Counted from the stretch's first letter, positions 6,533 through 15,000 are shown. The stretch is DNA of 19,354 nucleotides from VBDM01 sp049663805 (GCA_049663805.1 JBATEB010000258.1:1-19354); one strand, 5' to 3'. A program made the numbers and translations. Notes: generated by a model from the letters alone, not told the origin.

Positions 6533-8218
6533 TTAGGTCCCACCCGGGTGAGTGGACTCAGGTACGTATCCGGGAATCTTGCTTTCGTCGACCTCGTCGA
6601 TTTGATCGGGAGGGACAAACCTTTCGGCGTAGCGCTGGTACACCTTCTTGCGAACGAAGATGTCGAACAGGTCCGGATCGATGTGCCCGTTGAGGCTGAA
6701 GTTCCCCAGGATCCGGAGCGACTCCGAAAGCGTCTTTCCTGGCTTGTACGGCCGGTCCGGGGCGGTGAGCGCCTCGAAAATGTCGGCGATTCCCATCACC
6801 CTCGCCTGCACCGACATCTGCTCGCGCTTCAGGCCGCGGGGATAGCCCTTGCCGTCCATGCGCTCGTGATGGCCGCCGGCGTATTCCGGAACGTTCTCGA
6901 GGTGCTTCGGCCACGGCAGCGCTTTCAGCATGTCGATGGTGGCGTTGATGTGGTGGTTGATCGTTTCGCGCTCCTCCTGGGTCAGCGTACCCCGCGCGAT
7001 GGTGAGGTTCTTCACTTCCTCCGGGGTGAGAAAATCGGCGGTCCCGCCCGAGACGTCGGTCCATTTGCGCCCGGTTCCGATTCGCACCACCCGCTCCTGG
7101 GCTTCCTGCGACATCGACTCGCCCCCGGTGTTACATTGCCTCAGGAACTCCCGGTCGCTTTCCAGCTGGCGGACCGCGTCCGCCAACGCCTTGTCGATGT
7201 GATCCATGCGACGCTCGCGCGTGCCGATGTCGTTCATCTCCGAAGCGCGCAGCAGATCCATCTTCTCCTTCAACGCCGCGATTTCCAGATCGCGCTTGAG
7301 CACCTCGAAACGCGTGTCTACGAGGTGGATGCGGTCGAAGATCGTCTCCAGCTTGGTCGACTTGTCGACGACGTGGACCGGCGTGGTCACCTTCCCGCAG
7401 TCGTGCAGCAACCCCGCTATCTCCAGCTCATAGCGATCTGCTGCGCTCATATTGAAGCTGCTGAGCGGCCCCTCGAGCGTCTCATTGACGGCGTCCGCCA
7501 ACATCAGTGTGAGTTCCGGAACGTTCTTGCAGTGCTTGCCCGTGTAAGGAGATTTCTCGTCGATCGCCTTGTTGATGAGTCCGATAAAAGACTTGAACAG
7601 CATTTCCAGCTGATTGATGAGCTGCCGGTTAGTGAGCGCGATTGCGGCCTGGGAAGCAAGCGATTCAGCCAGGCGCTGATCGGCGTCCGAAAAGGGTCCG
7701 ATGTCGCCGGTCGCCGGATCCTTGCTGTTGATGAGCTGCAGAACCCCGATGATCTCGCCCTCGTGATTCTTCATCGGCACCGTGAGGAAAGCCTTCGAGC
7801 GGTATCCGGTCTTCTTGTCGATGTTGCGCATCCCGGAAAAATCGAACCCCTTTTCCGTGTACGCATCGGCAATATTCACCGTCTTGCCGGTCAACGCGGC
7901 GTAGGCGGCGACCATCTGGTTGTTCGGCCTTCCGTCCTTTCCATAGAGGTGCACCGGGTAGAAGGAGGTTATCGGGTTTCCGGTGCTGCCCCCCAGCGCG
8001 AGGTCGAGCGATTCGTTCCGCATGATCTCGAACCGCAGCCGCGGTCCCTCGTCGGAGGGCTCGAGCACGTACAGCGTGCCGGCGTCGGCGCGGGTGATCG
8101 CCTTGGCTGCAAGGAGAATTTCCTCAAGAAGGCGGGCGATGTCCTTTTCCTGGGACAGCGCCGCTCCGACCTCATTCAACTGCTCGAGACGGCGAAACAG
8201 GTCTTCGACGGTATCCAA
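6533..8218 (-). CDS. GAF-HD-GYP domain protein, probable c-di-GMP phosphodiesterase
   Basis: The ~561-residue product has a GAF domain at residues ~10-180, then a helix, then an HD-GYP domain. HD-GYP enzymes hydrolyse cyclic di-GMP and often control motility, pili and biofilm. The HD pair (LLHDCGKV) is near residue 271, the next metal-ligand His is in INHHINATIDML, and HHERMDGKGYP is near residue 449, so the catalytic residues appear intact. About 120 extra residues, charged and heptad-like (EVLKRDLEIAALKEKM onward), separate the HD pair from the rest of the motif. The GAF contains NIADAYTEKGFD and TGYRSKAFLTVP, GVLQLINSK, as in cyclic-nucleotide-binding GAFs. The start is uncertain: TTG 8216-8218 gives DTVEDLFRRLEQ and has AGGGGA 7 nt upstream. 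The frame remains open to 9319, but that part is a shadow of the ATPase gene. The gene lies 35 bp after the ATPase stop, so co-transcription is likely. Confidence 0.88.
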   Translation of the reverse strand: MDTVEDLFRRLEQLNEVGAALSQEKDIARLLEEILLAAKAITRADAGTLYVLEPSDEGPRLRFEIMRNESLDLALGGSTGNPITSFYPVHLYGKDGRPNNQMVAAYAALTGKTVNIADAYTEKGFDFSGMRNIDKKTGYRSKAFLTVPMKNHEGEIIGVLQLINSKDPATGDIGPFSDADQRLAESLASQAAIALTNRQLINQLEMLFKSFIGLINKAIDEKSPYTGKHCKNVPELTLMLADAVNETLEGPLSSFNMSAADRYELEIAGLLHDCGKVTTPVHVVDKSTKLETIFDRIHLVDTRFEVLKRDLEIAALKEKMDLLRASEMNDIGTRERRMDHIDKALADAVRQLESDREFLRQCNTGGESMSQEAQERVVRIGTGRKWTDVSGGTADFLTPEEVKNLTIARGTLTQEERETINHHINATIDMLKALPWPKHLENVPEYAGGHHERMDGKGYPRGLKREQMSVQARVMGIADIFEALTAPDRPYKPGKTLSESLRILGNFSLNGHIDPDLFDIFVRKKVYQRYAERFVPPDQIDEVDESKIPGYVPESTHPGGT

Positions 8219-8253
8219 GGATCGATCCCCTGGTGTGGAAGCGGGGCGAGCCG

Positions 8254-10632
8254 CTATTTGATGCAGACGGCGCGCACCTGCGGCATGTCGGTGAGGCCCT
8301 GGAGCACTTTTTCGACGCCGTCCATCTTCAGAGTGCGCATGCCCTCCTCCAGACACACCGCCAGGATTTCCGCGACCCGGGCGTGCTCCTGAATCAGCTT
8401 CTTGATGGTGTCGGAAGCGACCAACAGCTCGTGCAGGCCCATGCGGCCCTTGTAGCCGGTGTTGCTGCACACGTCGCAACCCTTGGCCTTGTAGAGCGTG
8501 AACTGCCCCTTGTCCGCGGCGTAGCTCCTCGCCAGATCCCGGTAGACGCTCTCGTAGGCGGACTTTGCGTCCTTTTTGAAAGGAGCGGTGTTGAGCAGTT
8601 CGGAGCAGTATTCCTGGAGAATCTGCTTGACCTCTTCGGGGCCCGGCGCATAGGCCTGCTTGCACTTGCTGCACAACCGCTTGGCCAGGCGCTGCGCGAG
8701 AATACCGAGAAGCGCGTCGGAAAAATTGAAGGGATCCATCCCCATGTCGAGCAGCCGGGTGATCGATTCCGGCGCGCTGTTGGTGTGCAAGGTCGCGAAT
8801 ACCAGGTGACCGGTCAGCGAGGCTTCGATACCCGTCCCCGTCGTTTCCTTGTCGCGCATCTCCCCTACCATGATGATGTCCGGGTCGGCGCGCAGGAACG
8901 CTTTCATCACGACCGCGAAATCGAGCCCTGCCTTCCGGTTGACCTGTACCTGCCGAAGGCCCTTCTGCGTGATTTCGACCGGGTCCTCGGCCGTCCAAAT
9001 CTTGGTATCCGGGGTATTGAGAAAGCCGAGGACGGAGTGCAGCGTCGTCGTTTTTCCCGAGCCGGTCGGGCCGCAGACAAAGAACAGGCCATAGGGCTTG
9101 CTCACCAGGTCCTTGAGCTTGGGGAGGTTCGACGGCGACAGACCGAGTTTGTCGAGCGGGATGGGCTCGCCCGCGGCAAGGATACGCATGACCACGTCCT
9201 CGACCCCGCCGGCCGAAGGGATGGTGGCGACGCGCAGCTCGATGTCGAGCGGGCCGTACTTCCTGAACTTGATCTTCCCGTCCTGCGGCTTGCGTTTCTC
9301 GGAAATATCGAGGTCGCACATGATCTTGATGCGCGCGACGATGGCGTTTCGGTATGCGCCCGGAACTTCGATATACGGGAACAACGACCCGTCCTTCCTG
9401 AACCGGATCTCGGTCCGCGCTTTTCCGGGATAGGGCTCGATGTGAATGTCCGATGCCCCCTGGTTGTAGGCGTCGATGATGATCTTGTTGACCAGCTTCA
9501 CCAGCTCGTTGTCCGCCGCGGCCGAAACGTCGTCGGAGCCCGCTCCTTCCTCGCCGACCGGCTGGTCGTCCTCGAGGCCCGAGAGCATGTCGCCTATGTC
9601 GCCGGAATCGACCGATTCCGCGCCGTAAAAAGCCTTGAGGGTATCCTTGAATTCCCTGAGGGTCGTGACGCGGTAGACGAGCTTGCGCCCCGGAAACACG
9701 TTCTGAACGATTCTCGAGCTTTTTACCCTTTCAGGGTCCAGGCAAAGGATGATCAGACCCTCCTTCGCGTCCTCGATGGGCACCCACTGGTTGGACTCGA
9801 CGTATTCGCGCTTCAGGTTCTTCAGCAGATCCATCGGCTTGATGCGGTCGGGCTTGTAGGGCTCGTACGGCACCGCGAAAAACTTTGCCAGCGCCCCGCC
9901 GATCGCCGGAAGCTTGACCTGAAATTCGTCGGTCAGCACCGTTTCGACGTCGACCGCCTTCTTGCGGGCGGACCGTGCCGCCAGTTCGAACTCCGCGGCC
10001 GAGATCACGGCGTCGCCCATCAGGGAGTCGTACTTCGTCTTGAGGACCTGCGGCTTTTGTCGCTGCTTGAACGCAATCGCGAGCGTCTGGCACAACTCGG
10101 TGACGCCCTCCTCGGCCAGTTGACCGAACGGGGAACCCGACTTGTTGTTGATCAGCTGCACCACCCCGCCCAGATCGGAGCTTCCCGGTTCCACGACCGG
10201 CGCCACCAGCATCTGCTTGGTGCGATAGCCGGTCCGCTTGTCGACCTCCTGCAGAAACCGCAGGCTCGGATTGTGGGCCCTGAGCTCGGCCTCGTCGTAG
10301 ACGTCCTTGAGGTTGAGCATCCTCTTCGACAACCCGACGTAACCCGCGATGGAGTGCTCGGCAATCGGCAGTTTCAGATCCTTGAACGAGTTGAGTCCTG
10401 TCTTGACCTTGGAAACGATGGTCTGCTTGTCCTCCCCTACGGTGTAGATCGTCAGGCGATCGGCATTGAAGAGCGTACAGATGTCGGCACTCACCTCCAG
10501 CATGATTTCGTCCACATTGCTGGTGGCGTGTATCTTGTTGGTGACAATTTGCAGGTTTTTCTGAAACGTCAGCCTGTGATTGACGTCAGAGGCCGCGCCC
10601 GAATGCGTTTGCAATACCGCGCTCATAGGCAT
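8254..10632 (-). CDS. GAF-containing PilB/GspE-type secretion ATPase
   Basis: The 792-residue product is a type IV pilus/type II secretion assembly ATPase with an unusual N-terminus. Residues ~20-190 form a GAF domain (LNLKDVYDEAE, TGYRTKQMLVAPV, GVVQLINNKSGSPF). Residues ~200-350 resemble the N-terminal domain of PilB/GspE (IGGALAKFFAVPYEPYKP). The catalytic part follows: ASDIHIEPYPGKARTEIRFR, Walker A GPTGSGKTTT near residue 521, the Asp box TAEDPVEI, Walker B DPDIIMVGEMRD near 583, the His box LTGHLVFATLHTN, and the two zinc-binding CxxC pairs (CSKC ~654, CDVC ~720) found in PilB/GspE. It should be a cytoplasmic hexameric motor for a pilus or secretion platform. No pilC or pilD lies beside it, and the nearest partner is pilA 2 kb downstream. 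Start is ATG 10632 or ATG 10626; AGGATGAG precedes both. Confidence 0.92.
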   Translation of the reverse strand: MPMSAVLQTHSGAASDVNHRLTFQKNLQIVTNKIHATSNVDEIMLEVSADICTLFNADRLTIYTVGEDKQTIVSKVKTGLNSFKDLKLPIAEHSIAGYVGLSKRMLNLKDVYDEAELRAHNPSLRFLQEVDKRTGYRTKQMLVAPVVEPGSSDLGGVVQLINNKSGSPFGQLAEEGVTELCQTLAIAFKQRQKPQVLKTKYDSLMGDAVISAAEFELAARSARKKAVDVETVLTDEFQVKLPAIGGALAKFFAVPYEPYKPDRIKPMDLLKNLKREYVESNQWVPIEDAKEGLIILCLDPERVKSSRIVQNVFPGRKLVYRVTTLREFKDTLKAFYGAESVDSGDIGDMLSGLEDDQPVGEEGAGSDDVSAAADNELVKLVNKIIIDAYNQGASDIHIEPYPGKARTEIRFRKDGSLFPYIEVPGAYRNAIVARIKIMCDLDISEKRKPQDGKIKFRKYGPLDIELRVATIPSAGGVEDVVMRILAAGEPIPLDKLGLSPSNLPKLKDLVSKPYGLFFVCGPTGSGKTTTLHSVLGFLNTPDTKIWTAEDPVEITQKGLRQVQVNRKAGLDFAVVMKAFLRADPDIIMVGEMRDKETTGTGIEASLTGHLVFATLHTNSAPESITRLLDMGMDPFNFSDALLGILAQRLAKRLCSKCKQAYAPGPEEVKQILQEYCSELLNTAPFKKDAKSAYESVYRDLARSYAADKGQFTLYKAKGCDVCSNTGYKGRMGLHELLVASDTIKKLIQEHARVAEILAVCLEEGMRTLKMDGVEKVLQGLTDMPQVRAVCIK

Positions 10633-10820
10633 CTCATCCTGGGGTTATCCCCCTGAAAACATCCCGATAATCAAGTACTTTACCATTGTTCGGCCGTTCC
10701 GGCCGCACTTGGGCTGGCACGCCCGCTTGTGCGCTGATCGGAAAGCGAAAATCGCGCCCGAGCGACCGGTCACCCCGCCTGCCGAAAGCACGCTGCCGCC
10801 GCGACAGGGTACTCATGCGG
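10633..10820. other. 188-bp gap before the secretion-ATPase gene
   Basis: This is the largest gap inside the eight-gene signalling cluster and may hold a separate promoter for the ATPase and HD-GYP genes. On the minus strand TAAAGT (near 10680) resembles a -10 box, but no convincing -35 accompanies it. A GC palindrome (CGGCCG-TTC-CGGCCG type, near 10690-10705) lacks a T-run, so it is not a clear terminator. No small gene is supported here. Confidence 0.4.
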
Positions 10821-11900
10821 TCACGTCCCCGGGGTTGCCTGTCGCCACAGCCCGCCGGCGAGCAGAAACGCGCGATAACCGCGCTGCGCAAGCAGGAACG
10901 CCGCCGCGGCGCTGCGCCGCTCGCTCTGGCAATAGAGCACATACTCTCGTTGCCTGTCGAGCACTCCGACGGCATTACGGATCTCCGACAGCGGAATATT
11001 GATCGCTCCCGGCAGCTTGTCGTACTGGTATTCCGAGGGGTAGCGCACGTCCACCCATTGAGCCCCACCGGTGATCTTGCTTCGGGCTTCGTCCAGGGTG
11101 ATGCGATGCAGCAAAGGCTGCCGCAGCAATTCGTTGAAATCCCCCTTCGCCAGCCGAAGCACCACACCGTCGGTTTTCATGGTCACCGTGGCGTTTCGCT
11201 TGGCTTCGGACACCAGCGCCTCCTCGCCGAACGCGTCGCCGGCCCTAAGGTCCGCGAGGAGCATCGACACCCCGCCGATCATCCGCTCGACTTTGCATCT
11301 GCCGGTTTCGATGACGTAGTAGAAATCTCCCTCGGCGCCCTCCCGAATCACCACGTCGCCCTTCTTCAGCGGCACGCGCACGAAAAGGCGCAGCAGCCGG
11401 TCGATATGTGCCGGAGGCAACTGGGAAAACGCACCGAATTTCAGGCTACTGACGCTGAACATCCCGGTCATGAGACTCCAGTTCGCGGGGGAAGTCGTTG
11501 CGTGTTCGGTCGTTCCAGGGGTTCTGGGAGCGGTGGCGCTCGCGAGTTGATCCCAAGTCAACATGATGTCGACAAGATCGTGGTCGATGCACAACAGCTC
11601 GACCTCTGAAATGGCTCTGGCGCCGGCGAACTCTTCGCCGCGACGGGCGAGCGGCCGGCGCGCCTGGGTCGACCCCCCCGCCAGAACCCTGGCGGAGCCG
11701 TCCGGATACGTGAGCGCCAGCTCGCCCCTGATGAGATAGACGACCTGACCGGCGACGGCCAGAGCGCCCGAAGCATCCGAGTCCCTGCCAATGATCTCGA
11801 CGCGGGCCAGACCCGCAAGCTCATTGAGCCTGGCGTCGGACAGCGACGCAAGGGGCTCCAACGCCCGCAACGTTTCCACGCTCACTCTGTCGGCGCACAT
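10821..11900 (-). CDS. Cyclic nucleotide-binding / rhodanese fusion protein
   Basis: The 359-residue product appears to have two cyclic nucleotide-binding (CNB) folds and a C-terminal rhodanese domain. The first CNB region (residues ~5-115) looks degenerate, lacking the FGE...RxA cassette. The second (~150-265) has the phosphate-binding cassette FGEEALVSEAKRNATVTM with its conserved Glu and Arg, and KGDVVIREGAEGDFYYVIETG, so it probably binds cAMP or cGMP. The rhodanese domain (~270-355) has WVDVRYPSEY, the GAINIPL motif and the catalytic loop CQSERRS, matching the active CxxxxR[ST] pattern; it may transfer sulfur or act as a sulfur/redox sensor. No helix-turn-helix is seen, so it is not a CRP-type regulator. 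Start ATG 11898-11900 has a modest GGGGAA site. It lies 41 bp after the MBL-fold gene and two genes after the cyclase, which makes it a likely cAMP effector. Confidence 0.88.
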   Translation of the reverse strand: MCADRVSVETLRALEPLASLSDARLNELAGLARVEIIGRDSDASGALAVAGQVVYLIRGELALTYPDGSARVLAGGSTQARRPLARRGEEFAGARAISEVELLCIDHDLVDIMLTWDQLASATAPRTPGTTEHATTSPANWSLMTGMFSVSSLKFGAFSQLPPAHIDRLLRLFVRVPLKKGDVVIREGAEGDFYYVIETGRCKVERMIGGVSMLLADLRAGDAFGEEALVSEAKRNATVTMKTDGVVLRLAKGDFNELLRQPLLHRITLDEARSKITGGAQWVDVRYPSEYQYDKLPGAINIPLSEIRNAVGVLDRQREYVLYCQSERRSAAAAFLLAQRGYRAFLLAGGLWRQATPGT

Positions 11901-11941
11901 CGCAGTTCCCCATTGCGGACCTCGCGGTTCCGCGGCTTCCC

Positions 11942-12709
11942 CTAGAATTCAAAGACCTGATTGTTCTGCAGCATGCGCGGCCCGTATTGGCCCGCGTCCT
12001 CTTCGATCTCCTGCATGGTGAGCTCGATTTCACCCGGCTTCAGATGCGTAATGTAGATCTCGGCGCTGCGCTCGAGCTTGGCCAGCTCCTCGGCGAGCAT
12101 ACTCGGGCAGAGATGCTTGGAGATGACCGCCAGATTCCTCTCCCGATTGCAGAACGCCGTCTCGATGATCAGATACTTCAGGTTGGCAATCTTGTTGACC
12201 ACGGCCCAGAGAGGATCGTTGGTTGTGGTATCGCCGGTGAATACCAGGCTCCTGTTGCCGGAGTCTAGCTGGTAGCCGACGGCGGGAACGACGTGATTGG
12301 CCGGCAAGATGGTAAGGCTGCGCTTCTTCAGTTCGATGGTGTCCCCGACCTGAATCTCGCGGTACTGCAAGAACGGTTTCTCGGGACTCGGGATCTGCGC
12401 GAAATCCGGCCAGACGCTCCAGTTGAAAATACTGTGGCGTAGAACTTCCAGCGTGGCCGGCATCCCCCATACCGTGAGCGGCTTGTTTCGCATCCCGCCG
12501 ACCGTGTCAACCATGAATGGAATGCTCGCGACATGATCCAGATGCGAATGAGTGAGGAACACGTGGTCGATGAGCGACAACTCGGTGAGCGAGAGGTCCG
12601 CGACCCCCGTTCCCGCGTCGATCAGGATATCGTTGTCGAGAAGCATGGAAGTAGTGCGTAGGTGCCTGCCTCCAATCCCGCCGCTGCATCCCAGGATCCG
12701 GAGTTTCAT
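11942..12709 (-). CDS. MBL-fold metallohydrolase, possible class II cyclic-nucleotide phosphodiesterase
   Basis: The 255-residue product has a complete metallo-beta-lactamase fold: MKLRILGCSGGIGG at the start, the metal motif HSHLDH near residue 54, and later ligands in PANHVVPAVGY, FTGDTTTND and ITHLKPGE. HSHLDHVASIPFM fits the signature of class II 3',5'-cyclic-nucleotide phosphodiesterases (yeast PDE1 family) as I recall it. The gene follows the adenylate cyclase by 16 bp and precedes a cyclic-nucleotide-binding protein, so cAMP hydrolysis is an attractive reading. RNase Z-like or other MBL hydrolase roles remain possible because many MBL proteins share HxHxDH. Start ATG 12707-12709 gives the expected family N-terminus; its ribosome site is weak, which suggests translational coupling to the cyclase gene. 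Confidence 0.85.
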   Translation of the reverse strand: MKLRILGCSGGIGGRHLRTTSMLLDNDILIDAGTGVADLSLTELSLIDHVFLTHSHLDHVASIPFMVDTVGGMRNKPLTVWGMPATLEVLRHSIFNWSVWPDFAQIPSPEKPFLQYREIQVGDTIELKKRSLTILPANHVVPAVGYQLDSGNRSLVFTGDTTTNDPLWAVVNKIANLKYLIIETAFCNRERNLAVISKHLCPSMLAEELAKLERSAEIYITHLKPGEIELTMQEIEEDAGQYGPRMLQNNQVFEF

Positions 12710-12725
12710 CGTCCGGCGCCCATCG

Positions 12726-14966
12726 CTACTTCTCGTCGAATACGGTTACCCCTTCCCATGCCTGCGGAGGGGCGACACGGCGATGTTGAGTCACTCTCTC
12801 TGAATAAAGCCCATAGAGGCCATACCCGGGATTCATGCGCAGGAGATTGAGAAGACTGACCTCGACCTGATCCCAGTTGCGGGCGCGATACAGCCTCAGA
12901 GCCTGATGCCACAACTTGAGCTCGTCCAGGGTCTTCTCGTCGACCTCGGTATCAAGTCCGATCGGTTCATAGATGGTGAGCACCTCCTCCTTGCCCTTCA
13001 CTTTTACCTTGTCGATTTCCCTGAATACGACACCTTTCACGAGGTTCCTCGTCGCCTCTCCGACCAAACAACCTACGCCGTAGAACTTGGTTCTGCCCTC
13101 GAGCCGCGACGCGGCGTTGACCGGATCGCCCATGGCGGTGTAGGCGCGCCTGATCTTCGATCCCATATCTCCGACCCGTACTTTTCCCGAGTTTACGCCG
13201 ACGCCGATTCTCAACTGCGGCCAACCGCGACCGGTGAATTTCCGATCCAGTGCGACGCTGGCGCGTTGCATCTCGAGCGCCGCGAGCACGCCGTCGCGCG
13301 CATGATTCGGGTCATCGACCGGCGCGCTCCAAAACGCCATGATAGCGTCGCCGATGTACTTGTCGAGCGTCCCCCGGCACTTGTTGCGGATAATAATGCT
13401 CATCTCCGTGAGATATTCATTGATGTACTCGCGAAGATCCTCGGGGCTGAGCGCCTCGGAAATGCTGGTAAACCCCCGCACGTCCGAAAATAGGATCGTG
13501 AGCTCGGCATCGCGCGGCTCCATCGTATATCGCTCCGGATCCTTGGCCATCGTTTCGACCAATTCCGGCGGCACGTATTGTCCGAAAAGCTCACCCAGTT
13601 GGCGCTTGGCGCGGTCTGCGACGAAATAGCCGTAGGCCATGTTCATCGTGTACAGCAGCGCCGTCATGAGAATCGATGCGGCAAGCGGCAGGATGGTGTC
13701 GGCCAAGCTCCAGAGACCGAAGTCGAGCGCAACGACGAGCGCGAAGGCCAGCGCCGCTGCGAGCGTCGCCCAGAACGCGGAGAGTATCGGGAGAAGCACC
13801 GACAGCGCCACACCGCAGATCACGAGCAGTAACACCTCGGCGCCGAGCATGTACGGTGGCATCTGCTTGATATTGCCATCGATCATTCCCGCGATCAGGT
13901 TGGCGTGGATCTCGACCCCCGGGTAGATCTCGTCGACCGGTGTCGCGCGCTGGTCGAACAGGCCGGGCGCGGTGGCGCCTATCAGGGCGACCTTACCCTC
14001 GAGCACCCCGGGCTTGACGCGGTCCTTGACCACGTCGGCAAGCGAAATATACGGAAAGCTTGACCTGCCGCCGCGGTAAGGAACGAACGCGCTCGCCGTC
14101 TCGTCCACTGGAATCGTGAGCGGGCCGACTTTCAGCCATTCCAGCCCCGGGTAGCCCTTGCGCAGGAAACGCTCGGGCGCGTATCCGGACTCGACTTTCG
14201 GATACCTTCTCTCCTTGTCCTTGAGCGCGATCAGCGTGCGTACGATGGCGAGCGATAACGGCTCGTAGTACGCGCCCTCGTATTCCAGCAGCACCGGAAC
14301 GCGCCGCGACACGCCGTCGAAGTCGACGACCGGATTGAAGTGCCCGGCCGTGGCGGCGTTCTCGAGGAAGGCGGGCAGATTCCCGGTGTACCCGACCCCG
14401 TGGGTGAAGAGGATGTTGCGCCCCGCGAAGGTACCCTTGGGCAGCACCGGCTCCGGGATCGCGTTCACCCTGACGGCGTCCTGGCCGAGGTTGAAGTAAT
14501 AGCCGAGCACGACGGGCCGGCCCTTGATCGCCTGCGCGAACTGACCGTCGTTGTCGAGTTTGGACCGCAGCCCCCGATACGCCTGCTGGAAAGCCGGGAG
14601 GTCCTTCAGGTCGTTCTGCGCAAGCGAGTCCAGCGTGTCGATGCCCGAACTGGTGTCGCGCTCGGCCCACACGATATCGAACCCGAGAACGGCGATCCGG
14701 TGCTGGTCGAACAGTTTATTGACGATATCGGCCATCACGCCGCGGCCCCAGGGCCAGCGCCCGATCTCGCCCAGGCTCTTCTCGTCGATGTCGAGAATAA
14801 CGATGCGTTCGTCCTGGCCGCTCGGCATGGTCCGGCGCAGCCGCCAATCGTAGATGATGTTGTCCAGCTGCGTGATGAAGGCCACTTGGTAGAGCTTGGC
14901 GGCATGCCCCACGAACAGCAGCACCACCAGCAGGCCGAGCGCGATCCGGACGATGTGCTGCTTCAG
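12726..14966 (-). CDS. CHASE2-domain class III adenylate cyclase
   Basis: The product has an N-terminal membrane helix, a periplasmic CHASE2 sensor domain (~residues 30-350: IIYDWRLRR, VILDIDEKSLGEIGRWPWGR, ALIGATAPGLFDQRATPV), three further helices (~360-440), and a C-terminal class III cyclase domain. The cyclase has both metal Asp motifs (LFSDVRGFTSISE and YIGDAIMAFW), an adenine-selecting Lys (LDKYIGD), Thr at the second purine position (YTAMGDPVNAASR) and the transition-state Asn/Arg pair, so it should be active and make cAMP. Start: the first standard codon is GTG at 14927, but it lacks a ribosome site and cuts into the first membrane helix. I prefer the in-frame CTG at 14964-14966, directly after GGGAGGGAG, which gives LKQHIVRIALGLLVVLLF as N-terminus, as in other CHASE2 proteins. 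It lies 34 bp after the FHA gene. The C-terminal ~60 residues look helical. Confidence 0.92.
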   Translation of the reverse strand: MKQHIVRIALGLLVVLLFVGHAAKLYQVAFITQLDNIIYDWRLRRTMPSGQDERIVILDIDEKSLGEIGRWPWGRGVMADIVNKLFDQHRIAVLGFDIVWAERDTSSGIDTLDSLAQNDLKDLPAFQQAYRGLRSKLDNDGQFAQAIKGRPVVLGYYFNLGQDAVRVNAIPEPVLPKGTFAGRNILFTHGVGYTGNLPAFLENAATAGHFNPVVDFDGVSRRVPVLLEYEGAYYEPLSLAIVRTLIALKDKERRYPKVESGYAPERFLRKGYPGLEWLKVGPLTIPVDETASAFVPYRGGRSSFPYISLADVVKDRVKPGVLEGKVALIGATAPGLFDQRATPVDEIYPGVEIHANLIAGMIDGNIKQMPPYMLGAEVLLLVICGVALSVLLPILSAFWATLAAALAFALVVALDFGLWSLADTILPLAASILMTALLYTMNMAYGYFVADRAKRQLGELFGQYVPPELVETMAKDPERYTMEPRDAELTILFSDVRGFTSISEALSPEDLREYINEYLTEMSIIIRNKCRGTLDKYIGDAIMAFWSAPVDDPNHARDGVLAALEMQRASVALDRKFTGRGWPQLRIGVGVNSGKVRVGDMGSKIRRAYTAMGDPVNAASRLEGRTKFYGVGCLVGEATRNLVKGVVFREIDKVKVKGKEEVLTIYEPIGLDTEVDEKTLDELKLWHQALRLYRARNWDQVEVSLLNLLRMNPGYGLYGLYSERVTQHRRVAPPQAWEGVTVFDEK

Positions 14967-15000
14967 ACTCCCTCCCGGGCCGGATCGACGGACCTGGAAC

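Noticed and set aside
6518..8392. Plus-strand open frame of 624 codons opposite the GAF-HD-GYP gene
   Set aside because: Shadow of a clearly conserved minus-strand gene, with no domain signature of its own.
8219..9319. Possible N-terminal extension of the HD-GYP protein to 928 residues
   Set aside because: The extra part overlaps the ATPase gene in another frame and is low-complexity Arg/Gly/Ala-rich. The GAF domain begins just after the TTG at 8218, which has a ribosome site.
8233..10656. Plus-strand open frame of 807 codons opposite the secretion ATPase gene
   Set aside because: It is antisense to a protein with intact Walker, Asp, His and CxxC motifs. Its product is rich in Arg/Val/Leu/Asp/His with no recognisable domain, the typical shadow of a GC-rich gene.
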